Assembly: GCA_905215675.1 (NCBI GenBank)
Contig: CAJMRA010000032.1
Coordinates: 1 to 12,479 of the forward strand
DNA from: an uncultured bacterium
GTDB taxonomy: Bacteria; Desulfobacterota; Desulfovibrionia; Desulfovibrionales; Desulfovibrionaceae
Direction of reading: 5' to 3'
Length of the DNA: 12,479 nucleotides
Part shown: positions 6,680-12,479 of the stretch, one piece after another
How positions within the stretch are numbered: position 1 is the first letter of the stretch
Layout of the letters: each line of letters opens with the position of its first letter
Made by a program: the position numbers and the translations under genes
The notes under the pieces: generated by a model
Database searches by the model: none
What the model was told of the DNA's origin: nothing
Seen by the model: the letters and a program-made list of their open reading frames with translations, nothing else

Positions 6680-7368
6680 TGATCGATGTCATTATTATCG
6701 GCAGCGGTTGTCTTGCCCGCGAGTGTCATGAGTTATGGAAAGACATGCTTCGTGCCGCCCCCGGCTTGGAGCGGATTTACAGATTCCGGGGATTCGTTCG
6801 CTGGCAGGGCGAGGATGTCTCTCCGAAAGAGGCGACGCCTCTTCTTGGAGAGGCTGGCTCCTTTCCCATCGGGGAGCGAGACATGTTTGTCATCGGTCTT
6901 GCTGAACCGTACATGCGCAAAGCCGCTTACGAGAGTTTCAAGGGCAGGAACGCGTCTTTTCTGACGCTGACTCATCCATGGGCGGCCATTTCTCCAGAAG
7001 CCGAAATTGGGGAGGGAAATATATTTCAGCGGTGGAGTACGGTTTTTTGTGACAGTGTTGTCGGCAACGGTAACTATTTCAGCAGCTCAATAAACCTTGC
7101 TCATGATGTGACGATGGGCGATTTTAATATGGTGGGGCCTTCTGCTTTTGTGCTTGGGCAGTGTCGTGTCGGCAATGTAAATACCATCGGCGCGCAAAGC
7201 GTTCTTTTGCCCAAGGCGCGGATAGGTAACGGCAACACTATTACGCCGGGGAGCATCGTCTACAAGGGATGCGGTAATGGCAGGGTGATGGTGGGAAACC
7301 CCGCGCTTGATACAGGCAGTATCATCACACAGCCGCGTATCCAGGAAAAACGTCCCGGAGCAGTCTGA
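6679..7368 (+). CDS. NeuD/PglD-like sugar O/N-acyltransferase, paralog 1
   Basis: 229 residues. The N-terminal Rossmann-like domain (IIIGSGCLARE, about 5-15) corresponds to the nucleotide-sugar-binding domain of NeuD/PglD proteins. From about residue 100 it has hexapeptide repeats (IGEGNIF, VVGNGNYF, MGDFNMVG, IGNGNTITPGS) that form a left-handed beta helix. His142 in NLAHDVTMGD is at the position of the catalytic His of PglD (His125 in Campylobacter jejuni). Known family members acetylate a 4-amino sugar nucleotide or sialic acid. Here the neighbouring KAS III and ACP suggest the donor may be acyl-ACP and not acetyl-CoA. Its ATG overlaps the SDR stop by one base and its TGA overlaps the next ATG by one base. 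Confidence 0.87.
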   Translation: MIDVIIIGSGCLARECHELWKDMLRAAPGLERIYRFRGFVRWQGEDVSPKEATPLLGEAGSFPIGERDMFVIGLAEPYMRKAAYESFKGRNASFLTLTHPWAAISPEAEIGEGNIFQRWSTVFCDSVVGNGNYFSSSINLAHDVTMGDFNMVGPSAFVLGQCRVGNVNTIGAQSVLLPKARIGNGNTITPGSIVYKGCGNGRVMVGNPALDTGSIITQPRIQEKRPGAV

Positions 7369-8024
7369 TGCGGCAGGTCGTCATTATCGGAAATTCCGGC
7401 GCTGCCAGAGAATGTTATGCCCTGTTTCAGGATATCCTGCAGGCCATGCCGTCAATGGCGCAATTCTATGCCTTTAGGGGGTTTTTGAGCTGGAAAGCCT
7501 ATCCGGGGAATTTGAAACGTCATGCGGAACAGCTGCTGGCGGATGCCGATGCCTATAGCCTGTCGCAGGATGATATTTTCGTGATTGGTATTGGCGATCC
7601 GGAGTTGCGGCGTGCCATATACTGCGCTTTCAAGGAGCGAGGAGCCTCTTTCTTGACGCTGATTCATCCGTGGTCGGACGTTGCTCCCGATGTTCATCTT
7701 GGAGAGGGAAATATTTTGCAGCGCGGTACTCGCGTGGCGAGCGGATGTACTATCGGTAGTGCCAATTATTTCAATGGCGCTGTTCATATTGCTCCCGGCG
7801 TTACTGTCGGCGATTACAATTTTGTCGGCCCTGGAGCGCTGTTGCTTGAAAAAAGTAGGCTGGGGAGCAGGAACAGTCTTGGCGTGCGCAGCATTCTTCA
7901 GGTCGGGAGTTCCATTGGCGACGGCAATATGATTACGCCCGGCAGTGTCGTTTGCGGCGCGCATGGTGATCGGAGCCGTATGGCGGGCAATCCGGCTGTT
8001 GTTCTGGGCGAAATGGACCGCTGA
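7368..8024 (+). CDS. NeuD/PglD-like acyltransferase, paralog 2 (catalytic His absent)
   Basis: 218 residues, clearly a tandem duplicate of the preceding gene: same VVIIGNSGAARE N-terminus, FRGFLSW, HPWSDVAP, IGSANYFNGAV, GDYNFVGPGALLL, GDGNMITPGS and AGNPAV blocks. The catalytic His142 of paralog 1 aligns with Pro143 here (HIAPGVTVGD against NLAHDVTMGD), and the following Asp is Gly. His140 lies three residues upstream. It may be inactive, act as a trimer or subunit partner of paralog 1, or use a different base. It is the last gene of the operon; no clear terminator follows. Confidence 0.86.
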   Translation: MRQVVIIGNSGAARECYALFQDILQAMPSMAQFYAFRGFLSWKAYPGNLKRHAEQLLADADAYSLSQDDIFVIGIGDPELRRAIYCAFKERGASFLTLIHPWSDVAPDVHLGEGNILQRGTRVASGCTIGSANYFNGAVHIAPGVTVGDYNFVGPGALLLEKSRLGSRNSLGVRSILQVGSSIGDGNMITPGSVVCGAHGDRSRMAGNPAVVLGEMDR

Positions 8025-8154
8025 ATTTTCCTGCACCCGGATGCGAGGCGTCCCGTGCGCAGAGAAGATGGTGGAGAGAAAAGAGGAGTATTGCGAAAAA
8101 ATTGTCATTGCTGATGGGGAACTCCTGATGACGGCGGTGTAAGCGTCCCCACCG

Positions 8155-8477
8155 GCCATTCGGCAGCGCGGGAATCCCCTGTTTTTCTCTACGCGTCTCG
8201 GCAACGTCTTGGACTCTCATGGAGCAGTATTCTCTCTGTTTCGTCGCCGGATTGCGGGGGGCGGCCCTGTGACGCTGACAGATTCGGATATGACGTGTTT
8301 TGTTATGAGTACGCGGGAAGCCATGTCCATGGTGTCGGATACGAAGGAACTGGCTGCGATCATGATTGACCGGCGGGCTCCGCTCTACGGACGCAGATCG
8401 GAAGATATCCCGGTGAAAATTATTGATCCCTAACCTGGAGAAACGCTGTCGAAGAACTGCTGACGGAAGAGGAATGA
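8155..8477 (+). pseudogene. Remnant of CapD/PglF-type UDP-sugar 4,6-dehydratase C-terminus
   Basis: The frame from about 8155 reads RQRGNPLFFSTRLGNVLDSH, then a CapD/FlaA1-family stretch including AGGGPVTLTDSDMTCFVMS, an apparent internal loss after SMVSDT, then APLYGRRSEDIPVKIIDP. A TAA (8431-8433) interrupts it, followed by PGETL, and after a shift of frame EELLTEEE and TGA at 8475-8477. Intact family members end in a block like IIGPKPGEKLYEELLTEEE, so this is a decayed dehydratase with at least one stop, one frameshift and one deletion; the N-terminal two thirds is missing. The 130 bases between 8025 and 8154 give no gene that I can identify. In a working pathway this enzyme would make the 4-keto sugar nucleotide upstream of an aminotransferase and a PglD-type acyltransferase. 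Confidence 0.75.
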
Positions 8478-8654
8478 CACCGTTCTCCGGAGTTGGATCA
8501 TTTTTTTGTCATTTTGTCGGCTTTCCGCGATTATTATGACAATTTTTGTTTCGTGTAGACAATATTTTATGTCTGAAGTGTTCCCTTTTACGCCGGTGGC
8601 GTGCTGATGTGCCCTGATGAAGGTCGCAGTAATAGAGAGCTTCCCGATTCACTT

Positions 8655-8874
8655 TTATGGACAGCATACGTAAAATATAAGCCTTGTCCATTCGAGAAAG
8701 CGCTTATGGACAGTATTCCACGGCCGGAGTTCCGCGGGTAAATCCCGCCAGGGAGTCCCGGTTTTCAAAATCCACAGAATACCATTGAACATGAGACTAT
8801 CATCTTTACGCTTTCGTCCTCTGGTCTCAGTCTTTTTCTTTTCAAATATGGACCGATGATCCCTCACTTTTCAT
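8655..8874 (-). mobile_element. Broken IS5-family transposase fragment
   Basis: The minus strand from a GTG at 8867 encodes TETRGRKRKDDSLMFNGILW, ILKTGTPWRDLPAE, then PWNTVHKRFLEWTR, the N-terminal DNA-binding domain (DUF4096) of IS5-group transposases. Homology stops after the EWTR block and the frame ends with unrelated residues at 8655; the DDE catalytic domain is absent. A better ATG at 8874 is out of frame with this reading, so the 5' end is probably also frameshifted. A 10-base direct repeat TTATGGACAG (8655-8664 and 8704-8713) may mark a deletion junction. No inverted repeats of a full IS are visible. The AT-rich 8478-8654 stretch beside it has no gene I can support. Confidence 0.75.
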
Positions 8875-8920
8875 TTGAATATCATGTCTGCTCATGACAA
8901 ACAGGAAAGCTGGCGTCATT

Positions 8921-9067
8921 TAGAGCGTTTCACCTTTGAAAAAGGTGAAACGCGAGGCAGCGGCACAGCGCCGCCCGGCCCGAAGCGAGCGGAAAAAACG
9001 GGTTTTTCCGCGAAACGACAGGCCGTATGGTTTGAAACGCGCAGCGTTTCAAACTGAAATTGCTCTA
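8921..9067 (+). repeat. Dispersed MITE-like hairpin element, copy 2
   Basis: 147 bases, the cleanest copy: TAGAGC left end, GCGTTTCACCTTT-GAA-AAAGGTGAAACGC perfect 13-base stem, GC-rich hairpin, GCGGAAAAAAC/GTTTTTCCGC hairpin, GTTTGAAACGC-GCA-GCGTTTCAAAC hairpin and GCTCTA right end. The right end provides the TAG stop of mutY on the minus strand. Deleting the element with one TA would leave CCG GAA CAA TAA, a stop codon. Confidence 0.9.
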
Positions 9068-10309
9068 TTGTTCCGGCAGGGGAGCTTGCGCGTTTTGGAA
9101 AATCCTGTCCGCCAGCTTGCGGTGGGCGGCGGGCAGGGCAATGTCGTTCAGTTCTTCCGGCGCAAGCCAGCGGCAGGCCGTGGCGGCGGTGAGAACCTCC
9201 GGCAGGGGGCGGCCTTCGGCATCGCGCAGGGATGTTGCGTTTTCGTCTTCCAGCTCCAGGCCGAAACAGTGCAGGGTGACGCGGAAGGTCGTATAGCCGT
9301 GACGGATGATGCCGTACGGCCGGCGTACGCGCACGGCAAAGCCGGTTTCTTCCCGGAATTCGCGTACGACGGCTTCCGCCGGGCTTTCGTCCGCTTCCAC
9401 GCGGCCGCCGGGAAACTCCCAGAGGCGGGCCCATGCGCCGGTATTGAGGCGCTGCTGGAGAAAAATCTTGCCGCGGCAGGAAAGCACGCCGCTGGCCACG
9501 GTCAGCGGCACGATGGGGGGCTTGCGTCCGGGCACGGGGCGTTCATGAACGATGCCCAGATGCCGGGCCGTGCAGAAGCGCTCCAGCGGGCAGACGTCGC
9601 AGCGCGTCTTCTTGCCGCAGATCAGCGCCCCCAGTTCCATCATGGCCTGATTGTGTTCCCGCGCCCGTCCGGGGGGCAGAAGTTTTTCCGCCCATCGGCG
9701 GATGGTCGAGGCTGCGGGCTCCTGCTTGACGGGACTGTCCACATCGAAAAGGCGCGCGACGACGCGTTCCACATTGGCATCTACGCAGGCGACGGGCCTG
9801 TTGAAGGCGATGCTGGCAATGGCCGCCGCCGTATAGGGGCCGATGCCGGGCAGGGCGCGCATGGCCTCCGGCGTTTCGGGGAAAACGCCGCCCTGTTCCA
9901 TGATGTGCCGGGCTGCCCGGTGCAGGTTGCGGGCCCGGTTGTAGTAGCCGAGTCCCTCCCAGGCGTGCAGGACGTCTTCTTCCGGGGCCGCCGCCAGCGT
10001 CGCCACGTCGGGGAATCGCGTCATCCAGCGGCGGAAATAGGCGACGCCGCGTTCCATCTGCGTCTGCTGGAGCATGACTTCGGAAATCCAGACCTCGTAC
10101 GGCGTATAGCGTTCCCGCCAGGGCAGGGGGCGCTTGTGGCCCGCGAACCAGTCGAGCAGGGCTTCCCGCAAGGCATCGAGATGCTCCTCCGGGGGCTGAT
10201 GGCCGGGAGGGGGAACCGCTCCGCCGGGCGTGGAGGCCGGCGGCCGTGCCGGAACATTTTCCGGTTCGATGCGCGGACCGGCGCTCTGGAAAAGGGAATG
10301 CTGTGTCAT
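9065..10309 (-). CDS. mutY: A/G-specific adenine glycosylase with C-terminal Nudix-type domain
   Basis: 414 residues. It removes adenine mispaired with 8-oxoguanine in base-excision repair. After a Pro-rich N-terminal extension of about 45 residues comes the glycosylase core: Glu77 in ISEVMLQQTQ, the helix-hairpin-helix LPGIGPYTAAAI (153-164), Asp177 in VDANVERV, and a Fe-S cluster motif with Cys231, 237, 240 and 246. The first Cys spacing is X5 where MutY usually has X6. The MutT-like C-terminal domain (about 265-400) normally reads 8-oxoG but has a degenerate Nudix box. Here residues 302-324 match the whole G-X5-E-X7-RE-U-X-EE-X-G-U pattern. The start at 10309 lacks a good ribosome site; no better ATG lies in frame before the core. 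Its TAG stop is the end of repeat copy 2. It is transcribed divergently from ppiB. Confidence 0.96.
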   Translation of the reverse strand: MTQHSLFQSAGPRIEPENVPARPPASTPGGAVPPPGHQPPEEHLDALREALLDWFAGHKRPLPWRERYTPYEVWISEVMLQQTQMERGVAYFRRWMTRFPDVATLAAAPEEDVLHAWEGLGYYNRARNLHRAARHIMEQGGVFPETPEAMRALPGIGPYTAAAIASIAFNRPVACVDANVERVVARLFDVDSPVKQEPAASTIRRWAEKLLPPGRAREHNQAMMELGALICGKKTRCDVCPLERFCTARHLGIVHERPVPGRKPPIVPLTVASGVLSCRGKIFLQQRLNTGAWARLWEFPGGRVEADESPAEAVVREFREETGFAVRVRRPYGIIRHGYTTFRVTLHCFGLELEDENATSLRDAEGRPLPEVLTAATACRWLAPEELNDIALPAAHRKLADRIFQNAQAPLPEQ

Positions 10310-10372
10310 GGGCGCAGCCTACACCGACGACGTCGCGTTGTCATCCTGCCGCCATGTCCGCCTTTTGCGGCC

Positions 10373-10401
10373 TTGCCGTCCCGTGACGGACGGGCTATAG
10401 T
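10373..10401 (+). promoter_or_regulatory. Sigma70-type promoter of ppiB
   Basis: TTGCCG (10373-10378), a 17-base spacer and TATAGT (10396-10401) lie in the 150-base divergent mutY-ppiB gap. A 7-base GC hairpin (10403-10409 with 10412-10418) falls in the leader. Confidence 0.65.
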
Positions 10402-10459
10402 GGGCCCGCCCGCGGGCCGTGCGCGCACGGTCGGCAATACCACTTGAGGAGATGTTTTC

Positions 10460-10969
10460 ATGGCTGAAAATCCCATTGTGCTGCTTGAAACGACTTCCGG
10501 CGACATCCTGATCGAGCTCTATCCCGACAAGGCCCCGGAAACCGTCAAGAATTTTCTGCAATACGTGGATGACGGCTTTTACAACAATACCATTTTCCAC
10601 CGCGTCATCCCCGGCTTCATGATTCAGGGCGGCGGCATGGGCGCGCGCATGGACGAAAAGACGACCCGCGAACCCATCAAGAATGAGGCCGACAACGGCG
10701 TGAAGAACGAGCGCGGCACCATTGCCATGGCCCGCACCATGGAGCCGCACAGCGCGTCCGCCCAGTTCTTCATCAATCTTGTGGATAATGATTTCCTGAA
10801 TTTCAGCGAGCCGACCATCAACGGCTGGGGCTATTGCGTGTTCGGCAAGGTGACGGACGGCATGGACGTGGTGGACAAGATCGCCAAGGTGAAGACCAAG
10901 AGCGTGGGCATTCATGAAAACGTGCCCGTGGATCTGGTCATGATCACCGGCGCCAGCCGCTTTGAATAG
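10460..10969 (+). CDS. ppiB: Peptidyl-prolyl cis-trans isomerase, cyclophilin type (PpiB-like)
   Basis: A 169-residue single-domain cyclophilin without a signal peptide, so probably cytoplasmic. It catalyses cis-trans isomerisation of X-Pro bonds during folding. Visible core motifs are FHRVIPGFMIQGG (46-58, with the catalytic Arg48), the MARTMEPHSASAQFFIN segment (90-106) and GYCVFGKV (124-131). Length is typical of bacterial PpiB. GAGGAG lies about 8 bases upstream of the ATG. A monocistronic unit is likely: it has its own promoter and a short hairpin downstream at 10986-11005. Confidence 0.96.
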   Translation: MAENPIVLLETTSGDILIELYPDKAPETVKNFLQYVDDGFYNNTIFHRVIPGFMIQGGGMGARMDEKTTREPIKNEADNGVKNERGTIAMARTMEPHSASAQFFINLVDNDFLNFSEPTINGWGYCVFGKVTDGMDVVDKIAKVKTKSVGIHENVPVDLVMITGASRFE

Positions 10970-10985
10970 GGCGAAGCCGCGACAT

Positions 10986-11005
10986 CCGAAATGCCGTCAT
11001 TTCGG
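10986..11005 (+). terminator. Hairpin downstream of ppiB
   Basis: CCGAAATG / CATTTCGG, an 8-base perfect stem with a 4-base loop, starts 17 bases after the ppiB stop. The following bases (GCGTCGTCTTCTGTC) are only weakly T-rich, so termination may be partial. Confidence 0.45.
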
Positions 11006-11128
11006 GCGTCGTCTTCTGTCTTGCTGACGGGGGAGGGAGTCTGCCGGGGAAAGGATGCTTCCTTCTCCGGCCGGTTTCCTCTCCCTCTTTTGTTTCGGGG
11101 GGCGAGTCCCCCACGGAGGAATGAGCAT

Positions 11129-11677
11129 ATGAAAAAACATCTTGCGGGCGCCCTGATCGGCCTTGCGCTGCTGGCCGGACAGAATGCCCTTGCCGCGGAC
11201 GATAACGAACGCATCAATCCCGATTACATCTGCGCGCAGTATCTGGCGCTGGCGTCCACCTCGCCGGAGGGTCCTCTCTTTCAGGCCTTGCAGATAGACG
11301 GCTTCGTCAGCGCGGAGCAGGGTACGACCTGGGCGGACCCCGATACCGTCAAGGGGCTGATGACGGCCGTCTACGCCATGTGCGAGGAACATGCGACGGA
11401 ACCCGTGGCGGTCCAGTGGGAACAGGTCAAGCGCATGATCGAGGAACCTGTTGAAAAGCCGTGGGATGCGGATACGACGCTGTGCCGTCGCCTTAACGAC
11501 AATCCCGACGACGGCAGCGGCTTCATCGTCTGGCTGGATGCCTATAACCGGCAGTACAGCGTCACAAAGAAATCCATTCTGAACAGCGACAAGGACATTC
11601 AACGTTTTATCGCCAACTGCAAGCAGCGCCCTGACGACAAGATGATTGATGTGTTGCGGGATTCGCTGCCGAAATAG
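11129..11677 (+). CDS. Secreted protein with two HdeA/HdeB-like units
   Basis: 182 residues. A Sec signal peptide (KK, hydrophobic AGALIGLALLAG, likely cleavage after ALA at 22) targets it to the periplasm. The mature part has two similar halves, each with a Cys pair: Cys35...Cys85 and Cys119...Cys164. Half one (ICAQYLALAS ... AVYAMCEEHATEPVAVQWEQVKRMI) and half two (LCRRLNDNPDDGSGFIVWLDAYN ... FIANCKQRPDDKMIDVL) resemble HdeA/HdeB acid-stress chaperones, small proteins with one disulfide that bind unfolded clients at low pH. Function as an acid chaperone is an inference from this resemblance. Start: ATG 11129 with GGAGGA 8 bases upstream; the reading frame is open further upstream but without signal peptide logic. 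The TAG stop is the left end of repeat copy 3. Confidence 0.75.
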   Translation: MKKHLAGALIGLALLAGQNALAADDNERINPDYICAQYLALASTSPEGPLFQALQIDGFVSAEQGTTWADPDTVKGLMTAVYAMCEEHATEPVAVQWEQVKRMIEEPVEKPWDADTTLCRRLNDNPDDGSGFIVWLDAYNRQYSVTKKSILNSDKDIQRFIANCKQRPDDKMIDVLRDSLPK

Positions 11678-11823
11678 AGCGTTTGGCCTTTGAAAAAGGC
11701 AAAACGCGAGGCGGCGGCATGCAGCGCCGCCCGGCCCGAAGCGAGCGGAAAAACCGCATTTTCCCGCGAAGCGACAGGCCGTATGGTTTGGAACGCGCAG
11801 CGTTTCAAACGGAAGATGCTCCA
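11675..11823 (+). repeat. Dispersed MITE-like hairpin element, copy 3
   Basis: 149 bases, more diverged. The left end TAGAGC is the TAG stop of the HdeA-like gene; the right end has decayed to GCTCCA. The first hairpin reads GCGTTTGGCCTTT-GAA-AAAGGCAAAACGC, with an A-T to G-C paired change relative to copy 2, plus one mismatch. Removing it with one TA leaves AAA TAG TGA. Confidence 0.88.
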
Positions 11824-11846
11824 GTGATACCCGCCGCCGTTGCGCA

Positions 11847-11869
11847 AGCCCCGAAAGGGGCTTTTTTTT
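11847..11869 (+). terminator. Rho-independent terminator of the HdeA-like gene
   Basis: AGCCCC-GAAA-GGGGCT followed by an uninterrupted T-run. It lies between repeat copies 3 and 4, 170 bases from the stop codon, because copy 3 sits between gene and terminator. Confidence 0.93.
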
Positions 11870-12016
11870 AGAGTGTTTCACCTTTTTCAAAGGTGAAACG
11901 CGAGGCGGCGGCACAGCGCCGCCCGACCCGAAGTGAGCGGAAAAACCGTATTTTTCCTGCGAAGCGACAGGCCGTATGGTTTGGAACGCGCAGCGTTTCA
12001 AACTGAAATTGCTCTA
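11869..12016 (+). repeat. Dispersed MITE-like hairpin element, copy 4
   Basis: 148 bases, beginning at the last T of the terminator T-run (TAGAGTG) and ending GCTCTA. The first hairpin keeps its stem but the central loop is TTC where the other copies have GAA. This is the only copy in the window not at a stop codon; it lies between a terminator and the tRNA-Ala terminator. Confidence 0.9.
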
Positions 12017-12030
12017 AGAGGGACAAGGGC

Positions 12031-12059
12031 AAATAAAAAGGCCGTCCTTGCGGACGGCC
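12031..12059 (-). terminator. Terminator of the tandem tRNA-Ala pair
   Basis: GGCCGTCC-TTGC-GGACGGCC (12040-12059) is followed on the minus strand by TTTTTATTT. It lies 10 bases past the CCA end of the tRNA at 12070. Confidence 0.88.
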
Positions 12060-12069
12060 CTGTTTCTTC

Positions 12070-12145
<76 letters not shown>

Positions 12146-12225
12146 ATAATGGGTATGTGATGTTCCTTGCGGAACGCGACATGGGTCTTGGGGGACTCAT
12201 GCTCCGGCATGCGCCGTGGAAAAAC

Positions 12226-12301
<76 letters not shown>

Positions 12302-12314
12302 ACGGCAAGAACGG

Positions 12315-12343
12315 ACTTTGCCTGAACAGCGCCGTTCTGTCAA
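12315..12343 (-). promoter_or_regulatory. Possible promoter of the tandem tRNA-Ala pair
   Basis: On the minus strand TTGACA (12343-12338), a 17-base spacer and CAAAGT (12320-12315). The -35 is perfect, the -10 is weak. Just upstream is an 8-base inverted repeat, CAAAAAGT-GAAA-ACTTTTTG (12345-12364), possibly part of termination of the tRNA-Lys transcript. Confidence 0.5.
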
Positions 12344-12381
12344 TCAAAAAGTGAAAACTTTTTGTCGCTGTTTCGTATAAA

Positions 12382-12405
12382 GGGCCTGAACCATCGTACA
12401 GGCCC
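12382..12405 (-). terminator. Weak hairpin downstream of tRNA-Lys
   Basis: GGGCCTG / CAGGCCC, a 7-base stem with a 10-base loop, is followed on the minus strand by TTTATACG. It is 11 bases beyond the tRNA-Lys CCA end. Confidence 0.5.
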
Positions 12406-12416
12406 CTGTACAGGCT

Positions 12417-12479
12417 TGGTGGGTCGTGCGGGGATCGAACCTGCGACTCTCTGCTTAAAAGGCAGATACTCTACCTACT
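12417..12479 (-). tRNA. tRNA-Lys (anticodon TTT), cut by the window edge
   Basis: The 3' 63 bases of a minus-strand tRNA: CCA end, acceptor 3' strand, T arm with GGTTCGATCC, anticodon stem TCTGC/GCAGA with loop CTTTTAA (anticodon TTT) and part of the D arm. The first bases lie beyond 12479. Confidence 0.92.

Noticed and set aside
4546..8024. Polyketide or bulk fatty acid synthesis cluster
   Set aside because: No acyltransferase FabD, dehydratase, enoyl reductase, thioesterase or modular enzyme; the NeuD/PglD pair points to sugar acylation.
7945..8142. Small plus-strand frame overlapping the end of paralog 2
   Set aside because: Most of it overlaps the acyltransferase in another frame; the tail EKIVIADGELLMTAV matched nothing I recognise.
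7452..8204. 250-codon minus-strand frame over acyltransferase paralog 2
   Set aside because: Antisense of a well-supported hexapeptide-repeat gene; no family motif or ribosome site seen.
8936..10447. 503-codon plus-strand open frame over mutY
   Set aside because: It starts in repeat copy 2 and is antisense to mutY, whose active-site and Fe-S motifs are unmistakable.
10997..12001. Minus-strand open frame antisense to the HdeA-like gene
   Set aside because: It is built from translated repeats 3 and 4 plus antisense of a gene with a signal peptide and a good ribosome site.

Overview
The window looks like a piece of a GC-rich, Gram-negative bacterial chromosome. A Desulfovibrio-like (Desulfovibrionaceae) host is my best guess, from gene content, a sigma54-type promoter, a sigma28-like promoter and a CapD-type sugar dehydratase remnant. 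No marker gene proves this. Most of it is housekeeping sequence.

Left part (1-3340): a minus-strand HExxH protein of the SprA-related / CJM1_0395 metalloprotease family sits behind a possible sigma28-like promoter. Next to it is a minus-strand agmatinase (speB) - ketopantoate hydroxymethyltransferase (panB) operon with a good sigma54-type promoter and a terminator. A tRNA-Ala(GGC) follows with its own promoter and terminator.

Middle (3463-8880): a LysO-type exporter precedes a strong sigma70-type promoter and a compact five-gene plus-strand operon of lower GC content. The operon encodes a KAS III-like condensing enzyme, an acyl carrier protein, an SDR oxidoreductase and two tandem NeuD/PglD-type left-handed beta-helix acyltransferases. 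The last four genes are joined by 1-4 base stop/start overlaps or short gaps. The layout suggests a dedicated pathway that builds a short acyl group on its own ACP and passes it to an amino sugar nucleotide. A decayed CapD/PglF-type 4,6-dehydratase lies directly downstream and supports the sugar link. A broken IS5-family transposase fragment follows. This is the most system-like part of the window.

Right part (8921-12479): mutY (minus) with a MutT-like domain carrying a complete Nudix box, a divergent cyclophilin (ppiB), a secreted protein with two HdeA/HdeB-like Cys-pair units, two tandem tRNA-Ala(GGC) genes and a partial tRNA-Lys(TTT).

Four copies of a ~147-base dispersed element (1028-1174, 8921-9067, 11675-11823, 11869-12016) are spread through the window. 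Each has TAGAGC...GCTCTA-like ends and four internal hairpins. Three of the four sit exactly at the stop codon of a gene, and the element end supplies the TAG. Removing the element with one copy of the flanking TA restores a stop codon in all three. This fits a MITE-like element with TA target duplication that is harmless when it lands in a stop codon.
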